In this document: in pieces, positions 14,632 to 23,532 of the stretch
Layout: every line of letters starts with the position of its first letter
How positions within the stretch are numbered: the stretch's first letter is position 1
NCBI GenBank assembly: GCA_021845615.1
Contig: JAJZVP010000006.1
Coordinates: forward strand, 1-39,887
DNA length: 39,887 bases
Direction: 5' to 3'
From: a bacterium
GTDB lineage: Bacteria > Vulcanimicrobiota > Vulcanimicrobiia > Vulcanimicrobiales > Vulcanimicrobiaceae
The notes under the pieces: generated by a model
What the model saw: the letters and a program-made list of their open reading frames with translations, nothing else
What the model was told of the DNA's origin: nothing
The model's database searches: none
Made by a program: the position numbers and the translations under genes

Positions 14632-16934
14632 GGAAAGAGCTCCTGGAGCGGGCGCGACCAACTGCGGTGGAGATCGTCGATCTCCCACGCGTCATCGTCG
14701 AAGGCGAGGATCGGTTGCGGGATCGTCGTGCCGATCTCACGCACGCTCTCCAAGGCACCGGCGAGTTCTTCGAAGCGATCGACGTCGCGCTCTGCGACTT
14801 CGACGACGATCCCGCCCCATTCGCCGAAGAGCGATTCGTAGCGTCCAACGTTCGACCACCCTGCGAGGCCGTCGAGTTCGATGCCGATCGCCGCTCGCTG
14901 CGCCGGATAGCAGGCAAAACTCATCTCGGCGAGCGTCACGAGCAAGCCCCCGTCGGAGATATCGTGCGCGCTGCGAAGGAGCCCCGCACGCGCCGCAGCG
15001 AGGAGGAAGCGGTGCTCGGCGAGCACGCGCTCGAAATCGATAGCGGGCACTCCTTCGTCGCGCAGCGACAGGAGCGCGGCGAGCACGCTCCCACCGAGCG
15101 CGCGCTGCGTTTCACCGACGAGATAGAGCCGCGAGCCGACCTCTTTCAGCGCGAGCGTCACGCACTGCGAAACGTCGGTGAGACGCCCGAGGCAGGCAAC
15201 GATCGGCGAGGCCGGGATCGCATGGCCGTCGCTCGCCGCATTATAGAGACTCACGTTCCCCGATACGTAGGCGAGCCCCAAGGCGCGCGCCGATCGCGCG
15301 AGGCCGTCGATTCCCGCGACGAGTTCGCCGAATTGTCTAGCGTCGCGCGGGCTTCCGTAATTGAGACAATCGGTAAGGCCGATCGGTTCGGCTCCGACGG
15401 CGACGACGTTGCGCACCGCTTCGTAGACCGCGTGTTCGGCGGCTCGCTCCGGGTCGATCCGTCCGATGCGCGGATTGCCGTCGACGCTCAATGCAAACGC
15501 GAGCTGCGAACCGCGTATCGGTGCGAGGACGCCGGCGTCGGCCTCGCCGCGCGGGATCACGGTGCGCCCGCGAACGACGGCGTCGTAATGACGGAAGAGC
15601 GGAGCCCGCGAGCAGACGTCGCGGTGGGCGAGGGTCGCGTGGAGCACATCGTCGAGCGTCCGTTCGCAGGCGAGGTCGTGCTCCCGCCGTTCCCTCGGAG
15701 GAGCGGGCGGCTGTGCCGGAAGCGTATCGCGCACCGTCCCGGTCAGAAAATCGATCGGAACGTCCATCACGAGTTCGCCGCGATGGCGCAACTGATAGCG
15801 TTGCGCGGCGGTCGCACGGCCGATACGAACGGCACGCGCATTCTGGGCGACCTGCGGCAACGAGAACTCTTCGTTATAGATGCGCTCGACCTCGTCGACG
15901 ATCTCCTCGGGTAGCGCCCAAAGCAGCCGTTCCTGCGTCTCGCCGACGGCGATAACTTCGGGGAGCAGGTGGTCGACCGCGACGTTCACGGTGTCGAGAT
16001 CGAGCTCCGCACCGAAACCGCCCGCGCTGCATAATTCCGCCGAACATCCCATAATGCCGCCGGCACCGAGATCTTTAAAGCCGACCTCGATCCCGCGCGC
16101 TCGGAGCATCGAGAAGACGCGATAGCTGGCGCGCATGATGACGTTTTTCAGGAATGGGTCGGGAACCTGAACCGCGCCTTTATTGCTCTCCGTCTCTCGC
16201 GCGTCGAGCGCGACCGAGGAGAACGAAGCCCCCCCGAAACCGCTCGCATCGGTCGCCTTCCCGACGAGCAGCAACACGAAATCCGCTCCATGTTTCGGCA
16301 CGCGCGAATGGATGATCTGCGACTCTTTTACGAGTCCGAGCGCGACCACGTTGACGAGGACGTTATCGTCGAACTCCGGATCGAAATAACAATCGCCCGC
16401 AAGGTTGGGAACCCCGATGGCGTTCCCGTACGCAGCGATGCCGTCGACGACGCCGCGCGCCACCGCGCGTTGATGCGGGCGGGCGGGATCGACGTTGCCG
16501 AAGCGCAGCGGGTCGGCGACGGCGACGACCTCGGCGCCCATGCAGAGGACGTCGCGCACGATGCCGCCGATACCGGTCGCAGCCCCCTCGAACGGCACGA
16601 CCTGCGATGGGTGATTGTGCGACTCGTGAGCGATGACGATTCCATACCGTTCGCCCTCGTGTTCGCCGAGATGCAAGATGCCCGCATCCTCCGCCGGGCC
16701 GAGCACGACGTCGGCGCCCTTCGTCGGAAGGTGGGATAAGAGCGCGCGACTCGATTTATACGAGCAATGCTCGCTCCACTGAGCGTCGAACGCGTAAAGT
16801 TCGACCAAACTCGGCGCTCGCCCGAGGCGATCCGCGATGCCGCGCAGTTCGTCGACGCGCAAGGCGAGCCCCAATGCATCGGCACGCGCGCGCAGAGTTT
16901 CGTCGTCGAGTTCGGCGACGGCTAAATCACGCAA
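14628..16934 (-). CDS. purL: Phosphoribosylformylglycinamidine synthase, large (ATP-binding) subunit, small-type PurL
   Basis: ATPase/synthase subunit for FGAR to FGAM, fourth step of the pathway. At 768 aa it is the small-type PurL (the large fused form is about 1,300 aa), so it should need PurQ and a PurS-like subunit. Landmarks are DAQWSEHCSYKSSR near residue 50, AHESHNHPSQVVPFEGAATG near 105, the GDCYFDPEFDDN segment, DLGAGGIMG, and a second AIR-synthetase-like half with SAHDISDGGLLVTLAEM. The start is TTG at 16934, with GGGAG about 8 nt upstream inside the end of purC; the overlap with purC is 8 nt. No ATG gives a complete N-terminus. The catalytic His and nucleotide-binding regions look intact. 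Confidence 0.95.
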   Translation of the reverse strand: MRDLAVAELDDETLRARADALGLALRVDELRGIADRLGRAPSLVELYAFDAQWSEHCSYKSSRALLSHLPTKGADVVLGPAEDAGILHLGEHEGERYGIVIAHESHNHPSQVVPFEGAATGIGGIVRDVLCMGAEVVAVADPLRFGNVDPARPHQRAVARGVVDGIAAYGNAIGVPNLAGDCYFDPEFDDNVLVNVVALGLVKESQIIHSRVPKHGADFVLLLVGKATDASGFGGASFSSVALDARETESNKGAVQVPDPFLKNVIMRASYRVFSMLRARGIEVGFKDLGAGGIMGCSAELCSAGGFGAELDLDTVNVAVDHLLPEVIAVGETQERLLWALPEEIVDEVERIYNEEFSLPQVAQNARAVRIGRATAAQRYQLRHRGELVMDVPIDFLTGTVRDTLPAQPPAPPRERREHDLACERTLDDVLHATLAHRDVCSRAPLFRHYDAVVRGRTVIPRGEADAGVLAPIRGSQLAFALSVDGNPRIGRIDPERAAEHAVYEAVRNVVAVGAEPIGLTDCLNYGSPRDARQFGELVAGIDGLARSARALGLAYVSGNVSLYNAASDGHAIPASPIVACLGRLTDVSQCVTLALKEVGSRLYLVGETQRALGGSVLAALLSLRDEGVPAIDFERVLAEHRFLLAAARAGLLRSAHDISDGGLLVTLAEMSFACYPAQRAAIGIELDGLAGWSNVGRYESLFGEWGGIVVEVAERDVDRFEELAGALESVREIGTTIPQPILAFDDDAWEIDDLHRSWSRPLQELFP

Positions 16935-18117
16935 TGACGGCTCCCGGCGGCAATTGTTGTTGGAGGAGCGCGTCGACGCGCAGCATTTCGGAGCGCGCGT
17001 TCGACTGAGCGAGCATCACGCGTCCGAACATCGCCGAGTCGTCGATCGCCAGTAATTTCGCACAGGCGAGCGCGATGCGGTGCGGTTCGTCGTTTCCGTC
17101 GATGACCGGCGAGCTCGCGCTGCCGTCGAGGGTGGCGCGCAGCGTGTGGTCGCCGATCGCCACGAAGATCGGCCGGGCGAAGCCCGCCTCGATCTGCGAC
17201 ACGATCTGCAAGACGTAGCCCGGCGTCACCGTGACGCTGGCGAGATGGCGCGCCGTCGGAATACCGAAGGAATGGAGCGCGGTCGCGACTTCGTTCGCTC
17301 GGTCGACCATCTGCGCATCGTCGACGAAGATCGCCGCGACTCCAGGGCGCATCGCCGGAAAATTGCCGACGAAATCGGCGACCTGTTCGTAGGCGGCCTT
17401 CACGCGGGCGAGCCCCGCCGCATCGACCGGATCGAGATTGCGGTAGATCTGCTTATCGAGCATCTGATCTTCGTGTCCGTGCCGCCAGATGCGCCACGAA
17501 TCGTTGTCGATAACGTCGGCGATCACGAGCTGCCCTTGGTTCTCACCGCCGATCAATCGGCCGAACTCCACCTTCATATCGACGAGCAAGACGTCGCGAT
17601 GGCGCCAGGCGTGGGCGAGAATTTCGAAGGTCAACCGAGCGATCTCGCTCATCGCTCCAATTTCGTTGGGCGAAGCGATCCCGCGTGCGGCGATCTCCTC
17701 GGGGGTAATGAGCGGATCGTGATTTGCATCGTCCTTGAGGAAAAATTCCGTCACCCGCGGCACCAGGATCGCCCCGCGCTGGAGCCCCGTATGACGGCGC
17801 ACGAACGAGCCCGCCGCGACGCCGCGCACGACCACTTCCAACGGAATCATCGAGCAGCGGCGCACCAACATTTCGTTGTCGTCGTCGTCCTCGCCACCGT
17901 TGAGAAAATGCGTCGGCAATCCGCAGAGATTGAGCAACCGGAAGACGCGCGAGGTGGTCTGAGCGGCGAGCCGCCCTTTGCCGGGGATTTCGTCGCGCCG
18001 CGCGCCGTCGCCGGCGGTAATCGCATCGCCCTGCGCGACGACGAGTTGGTCGGGAGAACTCGGGACTTCGTAGAGAACTTTGGTCTTGCCCCGTGCGATC
18101 TCGATCCCTTTATCCAC
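16927..18117 (-). CDS. purC: PAICS-like fusion: SAICAR synthetase plus degenerate PurE-type domain
   Basis: Residues 1-255 are SAICAR synthetase: ARGKTKVLYE (8-17), DAITAGDGAR (31-40), EVVVRGVAAGSF (94-105), FFLKDDANHDP (125-135) and ADVIDNDSWRIW (200-211). These resemble animal PAICS more than the short bacterial PurC. Residues ~258-396 align with the PurE half of PAICS, but the active site is lost: the GSxSD loop is FVDDAQ (264-269), the SAH(R/K) motif is SVTV (294-297), and the SSLRMPSG-type loop is deleted, while the ending LAIDDSAMFGRVML (356-369) remains PurE-like. So PurC should be active and the PurE part probably structural or regulatory. The GTG start at 18117 has GGAGGA upstream and overlaps purB by 8 nt. 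AIR carboxylation must come from another locus. Confidence 0.92.
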   Translation of the reverse strand: MDKGIEIARGKTKVLYEVPSSPDQLVVAQGDAITAGDGARRDEIPGKGRLAAQTTSRVFRLLNLCGLPTHFLNGGEDDDDNEMLVRRCSMIPLEVVVRGVAAGSFVRRHTGLQRGAILVPRVTEFFLKDDANHDPLITPEEIAARGIASPNEIGAMSEIARLTFEILAHAWRHRDVLLVDMKVEFGRLIGGENQGQLVIADVIDNDSWRIWRHGHEDQMLDKQIYRNLDPVDAAGLARVKAAYEQVADFVGNFPAMRPGVAAIFVDDAQMVDRANEVATALHSFGIPTARHLASVTVTPGYVLQIVSQIEAGFARPIFVAIGDHTLRATLDGSASSPVIDGNDEPHRIALACAKLLAIDDSAMFGRVMLAQSNARSEMLRVDALLQQQLPPGAVIA

Positions 18118-19549
18118 GTTCTTCCTCCGCCCGATGTTCGGCGACGATGCGTTGCTGCGGGAAATCCGGCAATGCGGCGATCTGCGCCGCAACCATGCGC
18201 GCGCGCCGCGCCGCGAGCCCGACATGTCCCGTGGGATCGAGCGAGCGACGGATCTCGGCGGGATCGATCAGCGCGGTCAACGCCGGATCGCCGGCGAGTA
18301 ACCCCGCGAGCGGATTATCCTCGCCTCGGGCGAGCGCGTCCCACGCCTCCATCGCGCGTCCGCGCAGCGTTTCGTGCAACTCCTGACGGTCGCCGCCGGC
18401 GCGCGCGGCTTCCATCATCACCCGCTCGGTACCCGCAAACGGACCGTAGGTACGGACGTTCTGTGCGATGCGCCGTTCGTCGATGCGCAGCCCGCGCACC
18501 ACGCGCAGCGCGAGCGAGAGCAACTCGTCGACGCAGAGCAGCGCTTCGGGGATCGTGGTGCGTCGATTCGCACTATCGTCGAGCGTGCGCTCGAGGTAAT
18601 TCGTCGCGGCGTTCTGCCACGCGACGTCGGCGTATGCCGGCAAGAGCCGCGCGAGCGAATCGATCCGTTCGCAAAGAATCGGATTGCGCTTGAACGGCAT
18701 CGCGCTGCTGCCGACCTGCGCGCTTCCGAAGGGTTCGGCGAGCTCGCCGAACGGCGGCGCGCTGAGAATGCGCATATCGGCAGCGAACTTCGAAAGCGAT
18801 GTGCCGATGCCGGCGAGAGCGGCGAGCAACAGGTAATCGAGTTTGCGCGTGTAGGTTTGCGTGCTCGCCGCTCGCGCTTCGAGCCCGAAATGCTCGAGCA
18901 CCTCGCGCTCGAGATCGATCGACGCGCCGGTACCGCCGAGCAATTGTTCGTAGGACGCGGAGGTCCCGACGGCGCCGCGCAATCCCTTCGTCGTCATCTG
19001 CGCGAAGACGTGGCGGAGGTTCGCGTCGTCGATAAGGAGATCTTGGGCGTAGATCGCAAAGCGGTAGCCCAGCGTCGTCGGCTCCGCCGGCTGCAAGTGC
19101 GTGAACGCCATGCAGAGGCGATCGGCCTGCGCCTCAATCCGTTCGGCGAACGCCGCGAGCAACTCGTGTAAGCGTTCCCCGATACTGGAGAGCGCGCGGC
19201 GGATGCGATAGGTTTCGACCGTATCCTCGATGTCCATCGAGGTCGCGCCGAGATGGAGCTTGCCGCCGCCGATACGCGCCTGCGACGCGTAGACGCGGAT
19301 CTCGGCCATGAGATCGTGGTGGATCGAGCGCTCGATCTCTAATGCCGCCTCGATATCGATCTCATCGGCATGCGCGCGCAGGTCGGCGAGCTCCGCCTCG
19401 CTGACGAATCCGTGCTTCGATTGGGCTTGGGCGAGCGCGATCCAAACCTCGCGCCAGAGCCGCCGCCGCGTTCGCTCCGAGAAGAGCGAGCGCACGTCCT
19501 TGCGACCGTACCTCCAAGAGAACGGCGAAGCATAACTGGAGTGATCCAT
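18110..19549 (-). CDS. purB: Adenylosuccinate lyase
   Basis: Cleaves fumarate from SAICAR and from adenylosuccinate, serving both the IMP pathway and AMP formation. The 479-aa protein shows the fumarase/aspartase-superfamily pattern: LHLGATSMDIEDT around residue 95, the THLQPAEPTTLGYR catalytic-His segment, and the signature GSAQVGSSAMPFKRNP. The ATG at 19549 gives a typical N-terminus beginning YASPFSWRYGRKDVR. The open frame runs far upstream but only as a shadow of holA. Its last codons hold the ribosome binding site of purC, consistent with coupling. It follows holA after an 83-nt gap, the largest gap in the 13-gene run, so an internal promoter here is possible. Confidence 0.96.
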   Translation of the reverse strand: MDHSSYASPFSWRYGRKDVRSLFSERTRRRLWREVWIALAQAQSKHGFVSEAELADLRAHADEIDIEAALEIERSIHHDLMAEIRVYASQARIGGGKLHLGATSMDIEDTVETYRIRRALSSIGERLHELLAAFAERIEAQADRLCMAFTHLQPAEPTTLGYRFAIYAQDLLIDDANLRHVFAQMTTKGLRGAVGTSASYEQLLGGTGASIDLEREVLEHFGLEARAASTQTYTRKLDYLLLAALAGIGTSLSKFAADMRILSAPPFGELAEPFGSAQVGSSAMPFKRNPILCERIDSLARLLPAYADVAWQNAATNYLERTLDDSANRRTTIPEALLCVDELLSLALRVVRGLRIDERRIAQNVRTYGPFAGTERVMMEAARAGGDRQELHETLRGRAMEAWDALARGEDNPLAGLLAGDPALTALIDPAEIRRSLDPTGHVGLAARRARMVAAQIAALPDFPQQRIVAEHRAEEERG

Positions 19550-19632
19550 GGGTGCTCGCCGCTGTTCGCTCCGCGCGTAGCCGCGGCCTCGTTCGCGGCG
19601 CGAGTTTTCGGCCTCGCCGCGGGGGGGCGCGA
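19550..19632 (-). promoter_or_regulatory. GC-rich holA-purB spacer with a hairpin
   Basis: 83 nt between holA and purB. CGCGGCG at 19593-19599 and CGCCGCG at 19614-19620 form a perfect 7-bp stem with a 14-nt loop, next to a run of seven G on the + strand at 19621-19627. It could be an RNA stability or attenuation element before purB. No promoter-like hexamers stand out. Confidence 0.3.
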
Positions 19633-20613
19633 CTAGCGAAGCGCGAGCTCGAGGCTGGTCCGCTCGACGAGGAGGCGGAGGTCCTCCAGATCGCTGCCGG
19701 CTCGCCCGGTCACGATGCTCTCGATCCCACGCAGGGCTCGCTCGTAGCCCGCCCGCGCCCGCCGCTCCCCGACGCGGCGCGCGATCGGCCGGAGCGCCCG
19801 CTCCCGCCAGGCCATCCGGGCGGGCAGGGTGCCGCCCGGGCGCGCCATCTCCCAGAGGAGTGCGTATTCGTTGGCGAGCGCCGAGAGCAGGGGCATCGCG
19901 GCGTTCCGCGGATCGTGCTCGAAGCAGTCGCCGAGGATCGTGAACGCCTCGGCGAGGCGCCCTTCGACGAGTGCTCCGGCGAAGCGATAGGGTTTGGGGT
20001 CGTCGACGGCGAGGCTCTCCTGCTCCAGGTCGGCGAGCCGTATCGTACGTCCCAGCAACGAGAGCTTCGCGAGATCGTTGCGGATGCTCGCAAGATCGCT
20101 TTCGGAGCGCGAGAGGTGGGCGAGGACCTGGCGTTCGGCCTCCACTCCGGCGGCCGCCAATTCTTCGCTCACGAAACGCGCGCGAACGTCCTCGTTCACC
20201 GAGCAGTCGATGCGCTGCGCGCTGCGGCCGAGTTGGGAACCCAGCGAGACCGGGCGCGTCGAGCGGGGAGCGACGAGATCGCAGAGCACCAACAGATTCT
20301 CGCCCTCGGCGCAGCGTTGCGCGAGTTCGAGGAGCGCGCGGCGCGGGGCCGCTTTCGCATTCTGCGCGTCGTTGACGATGACGACGCGCCGCGTGGCGAG
20401 AAAAGGCATCGCCGAAATCGCTTCTTCGATCTGCGCGCAATCGTCGACGCTTTCGATGGTCACGCTGCTGCAGTTCAGCGCGCGAATATCCTCGGAGAGC
20501 TCTCGTGCGACGATGGCGTCGCGCACGCGCTCTGCGAGCAGTCGATCGGTTCCCTCGATTGCGACGAGCGCGCCGATCTTCGGAGCGGTATCGAGAAAAT
20601 CGTAGGCTTTCAC
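19633..20613 (-). CDS. holA: DNA polymerase III, delta subunit (clamp loader)
   Basis: The 326-aa product fits the delta subunit of the clamp loader, which opens the sliding clamp. Features are an N-terminal AAA-like domain without a Walker A motif, the AISAMPFLATRRVVIVNDAQ segment that resembles the clamp-contacting region, a middle helical domain (LSRSESDLASIRNDLAKLSLL is the classic delta pattern for the L-x-x-E/D-L-x-K-L motif), and a C-terminal collar domain. The start is GTG at 20613, overlapping the mtnA stop as GTGA. A replication gene in the middle of a nucleotide/cofactor run is unusual but delta genes are often placed among unrelated genes. The protein is divergent at the N-terminus, so I rely mainly on the middle domain. 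Confidence 0.88.
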   Translation of the reverse strand: MKAYDFLDTAPKIGALVAIEGTDRLLAERVRDAIVARELSEDIRALNCSSVTIESVDDCAQIEEAISAMPFLATRRVVIVNDAQNAKAAPRRALLELAQRCAEGENLLVLCDLVAPRSTRPVSLGSQLGRSAQRIDCSVNEDVRARFVSEELAAAGVEAERQVLAHLSRSESDLASIRNDLAKLSLLGRTIRLADLEQESLAVDDPKPYRFAGALVEGRLAEAFTILGDCFEHDPRNAAMPLLSALANEYALLWEMARPGGTLPARMAWRERALRPIARRVGERRARAGYERALRGIESIVTGRAGSDLEDLRLLVERTSLELALR

Positions 20614-21641
20614 GCGCGCAACTCTTCGGCATTCCGCAACGCCGACCAAGCGGGGCGGCCGGCGAGGGTCGCGATGCTTTCGAGATAGGGAGGGCGGAGG
20701 AGGCCGTACTCGGTGATAAAGGCGGCGACGAGATGTCCCGGCGTTACGTCGAAGGCGGGGTTATAGACCCGCGCGTCCTCCGGTGCGACCGCCCTGCCGG
20801 CGAACGAACGCACCTCCGCCGCATCGCGTTCTTCGATGGGAATCTCGGCGCCCGACGCGATGGTAAAATCGAACGTCGAACGCGGTGCCGCGACGTAGAA
20901 CGGAATGGCGTGATGCGCTGCGAGAATCGCGAGCGCGTAGGTACCGATCTTATTCGCCGTATCGCCGTTGCGCGCGATGCGATCGGCGCCGACGATGACC
21001 GCATCGACGCGGCCGCGCGCCATCGCGATCGCCGCCGCCCCATCGACCTGCAGCGTCGCATCGATACCCGCGCGTTGACACTCGAGATAGGTGAGCCGAG
21101 CGCCCTGTAAGAGCGGGCGCGTTTCGTCGACGATCGCGTGCGGTGCGAGCCCCGCGCGCTGTGCCGCGATCAACACGCCGAGCGCGCTCCCATATCCCGC
21201 GGTCGCGATCGGTCCGGTGTTGCAATGGGTGAGCACGCGCGCGCCCTTGCCGAAGAGCGGTACGCCGTTGCTGCCGATCGCCGCGTCGATCGATCGCTGC
21301 TCTTCGTGAATAGCGATCGCCTCGCGCTCCATATCCGGCGCGGCAAGCACGCGATCGACCGCCCACGCCAAGTTCACCGCAGTCGGGCGCGCCGAACGAA
21401 CCCGTGCGGCGGCGGCGGCAAACGCACGGTCGTCACGTTCGACTACGCGCAGCACGGCGATTCCGTACGCCGCAAAGACGCCGATGCACGGCGCGCCGCG
21501 CACCGCTAACGTCGCGATCGCTGCGACGATGTCGTCGCACGTGCGCGCGCGCTCGTAGCGGATCTCCGCCGGGAGCAAGCGTTGGTCGAGGTACTGCAGC
21601 TGCCCGTTCTCGTAGCGAACCGCTTCGAGCGCATCGCTCAC
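20610..21641 (-). CDS. mtnA: S-methyl-5-thioribose-1-phosphate isomerase
   Basis: Methionine-salvage isomerase converting methylthioribose-1-phosphate to methylthioribulose-1-phosphate; related to eIF2B alpha. The 343-aa protein has the catalytic Cys in THCNTGPIATAGYGSALG and the Asp in VIVGADRIARNGDTANKIG, plus RGAPCIGVFAAYG near the N-terminus. I chose the GTG at 21641 because its GTGA overlaps the ribH stop, the same junction style as mtnA-holA; a GTG at 21656 would add five residues. No other methionine-salvage gene is present. Given its place between ribH and holA, a different aldose-phosphate substrate cannot be excluded, but the active site looks standard. Confidence 0.93.
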   Translation of the reverse strand: MSDALEAVRYENGQLQYLDQRLLPAEIRYERARTCDDIVAAIATLAVRGAPCIGVFAAYGIAVLRVVERDDRAFAAAAARVRSARPTAVNLAWAVDRVLAAPDMEREAIAIHEEQRSIDAAIGSNGVPLFGKGARVLTHCNTGPIATAGYGSALGVLIAAQRAGLAPHAIVDETRPLLQGARLTYLECQRAGIDATLQVDGAAAIAMARGRVDAVIVGADRIARNGDTANKIGTYALAILAAHHAIPFYVAAPRSTFDFTIASGAEIPIEERDAAEVRSFAGRAVAPEDARVYNPAFDVTPGHLVAAFITEYGLLRPPYLESIATLAGRPAWSALRNAEELRA

Positions 21642-22108
21642 AACGCGAGCACGCACGCCGCGGCGAACGCCGCATCGTACCCCTTATCGCCGCGCGCCGG
21701 GTCGGCACGCTCCTCCGCCTGGGCGAGCGTATCGGTGGTCAGCACGCCGAACCCGACCGGAGCTCCGGTGCGCATCTGCACCTCCATCAGGCCGCGCGCG
21801 CATTCGCCGGCGACGAAATCGAAGTGCGGCGTTTCGCCGCGCACGACGACACCGAGCGCGACGACGGCGTCGACCTCGCCGTCCCGCAGCACTTTCAGCG
21901 CCGCGAGCGGGAGTTCGAAGCAACCGGGAACGTCGAAAAACAGCACGTCCTTATCGTCGACGCCGCAGTCGCGCAGTGCGCGTTTCGCACCGTCGATCAT
22001 CCACTCGGCCAAATCGTCGTAAAATCGCGCCGATAGAACGGCAAAACGTTTGCCCGCGCACGAAGGCACGGGCAAACGGCGCTTGGCGGAGCGATCGGTC
22101 GGTTTCAC
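21638..22108 (-). CDS. ribH: 6,7-dimethyl-8-ribityllumazine synthase
   Basis: Condenses the RibB product (3,4-dihydroxybutanone 4-phosphate) with the pyrimidine from the RibA/RibD branch to make lumazine, the penultimate riboflavin intermediate. The 156-aa product has SARFYDDLAEWMIDGA at the substrate site, DVPGCFELPLAA, the signature GVVVRGETPHFDFVAGE with the catalytic His, and GFGVLTTDTLAQAEERA. It overlaps ribBA by 4 nt (ATGA) and mtnA by 4 nt (GTGA). A basic N-terminal tail of about 20 residues precedes the core. Lumazine synthases usually assemble into pentamers or icosahedra; nothing here indicates which. Confidence 0.96.
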   Translation of the reverse strand: MKPTDRSAKRRLPVPSCAGKRFAVLSARFYDDLAEWMIDGAKRALRDCGVDDKDVLFFDVPGCFELPLAALKVLRDGEVDAVVALGVVVRGETPHFDFVAGECARGLMEVQMRTGAPVGFGVLTTDTLAQAEERADPARGDKGYDAAFAAACVLAL

Positions 22109-23526
22109 GACGCGGGTGCGTTCTGTACCGATTCGTCGAAGAGATGGCCGAGTTTCGAGCGCTTGGTGCCCATATAGCGTCGATTAAACGGCGTCGGGGT
22201 CGTCTCCATCGGAACGCGCTCGACGATCTTCAAACCGTAGCCCTCGAGGCCGAAGATCTTGCGCGGATTATTGGTAATGAGTTTGAGCTCTTTAATACCG
22301 AGATCGACGAGAATCTGCGAACCGATGCCGTAATCGCGCTTGTCGACGGGGAGGCCGAGCGCGAGATTCGCCTCGACGGTGTCGGCGCCGTTATCCTGGA
22401 GTTCATAGGCGCGCAATTTGTTGGCTAGTCCGATTCCGCGCCCTTCTTGGCGCAGGTAGAGGAGGACGCCGCGCCCCGCGTCGGCGATCATGCGCATCGC
22501 GCCGTCGCGTTGCGCCGCGCAGTCGCAGCGAATCGAATGCAGGGCATCCCCGGTGAGGCACTCGCTGTGCACGCGGACGAGAAGATCTTTGCCGTCGCCG
22601 ATCTCTCCCATAACCAGTGCGACGTGCGTGTTCTCATCGACGGAGGTCTCGTAAGCGATACCGCTCCAGAGACCGTAGGTCGTCGGAAGCGAAAATTCCG
22701 CGACGCGCGTGACGAGTTGTTCGGTTTTCATACGGTAAGCGATCAGCTCCCTGACGGTGACGAGTTTCATGCCGTGGTGATCGGCAAAAGCTCGTAACCC
22801 GTCGCGCCGCTCCATCGTTCCATCTTCGGCCATGATCTCGCAGATGACGCCGGCCGGAGCGAGCCCGGCGAGGCGCGCGAGATCTACCGACGCCTCGGTC
22901 TGCCCCGCCCGTACCAAGACGCCTCCCTCGCGCGCGCGTAACGGAAACATATGTCCCGGCCGCAGAAAATCCGCGGGCGTCGCCTGAGGATCGAGCAACT
23001 TTTGAATCGTCGCGGCGCGGTCGTGTGCGGAGATCCCCGTCGTCGTCACCCCACGCGCTTCGACCGAGACGGTGAATGCGGTCTCGTGTACCGCCGTGTT
23101 ATCGCTCACCATCATGGGAATATCGAGCTCGTCGAGCCGCGCACCGGTCATCGCGATACAGATCAATCCGCCCGCCTCGCGACGCATGAAATTGATCGCT
23201 TCGGCATCGACTTTCTCGGCAGCCATGACGAGATCGCCCTCATTCTCGCGATCCTCGTCGTCGAGGACGACCACCATCTTCCCGGCGCGAATATCGGCGA
23301 TCGCCTCCTCGATGGGATCGGTCACCGATTCGCGTTCGATCTTCGGGGCGGCGAGTTCGGGGAGTACGCTCGAGAGGCGCTCGAACGTTTGATAGGAGGG
23401 CTGGCGCCGTCCGGCGCGCAGGAGCGAGATCGCCGATTCGGTCACCCCGGAGCGCGCGGCAAGCTCGGCGGCGGTCAAACGGCTTTTCTCGAGGGCGGCA
23501 TTCAACCGTTCGGCAAAGCTCGGCAT
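22105..23526 (-). CDS. ribBA: XRE-type HTH fused to RibBA (DHBP synthase / GTP cyclohydrolase II)
   Basis: A 473-aa three-part protein. Residues ~17-40 are a canonical XRE helix-turn-helix (LTAAELAARSGVTESAIS, then LRAGRRQPS), inside a ~60-aa N-terminal domain. From ~70 comes RibB, with acidic metal/substrate residues in DDEDRENEGD (89-98) and GVTTTGISAHDR; it makes 3,4-dihydroxybutanone 4-phosphate. From ~275 comes RibA, with the zinc cysteines in HSECLTGD and IRCDCA and the LRQEGRGIGL motif; it opens GTP. Both enzyme halves look intact. A DNA-binding domain on this bifunctional enzyme suggests an autogenous regulator, an inference. It is the first gene of the 13-gene run and has a promoter (see 23533-23561) that would make the mRNA leaderless; no ribosome binding site precedes the ATG. 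Confidence 0.95.
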   Translation of the reverse strand: MPSFAERLNAALEKSRLTAAELAARSGVTESAISLLRAGRRQPSYQTFERLSSVLPELAAPKIERESVTDPIEEAIADIRAGKMVVVLDDEDRENEGDLVMAAEKVDAEAINFMRREAGGLICIAMTGARLDELDIPMMVSDNTAVHETAFTVSVEARGVTTTGISAHDRAATIQKLLDPQATPADFLRPGHMFPLRAREGGVLVRAGQTEASVDLARLAGLAPAGVICEIMAEDGTMERRDGLRAFADHHGMKLVTVRELIAYRMKTEQLVTRVAEFSLPTTYGLWSGIAYETSVDENTHVALVMGEIGDGKDLLVRVHSECLTGDALHSIRCDCAAQRDGAMRMIADAGRGVLLYLRQEGRGIGLANKLRAYELQDNGADTVEANLALGLPVDKRDYGIGSQILVDLGIKELKLITNNPRKIFGLEGYGLKIVERVPMETTPTPFNRRYMGTKRSKLGHLFDESVQNAPAS

Positions 23527-23532
23527 GAGCGA

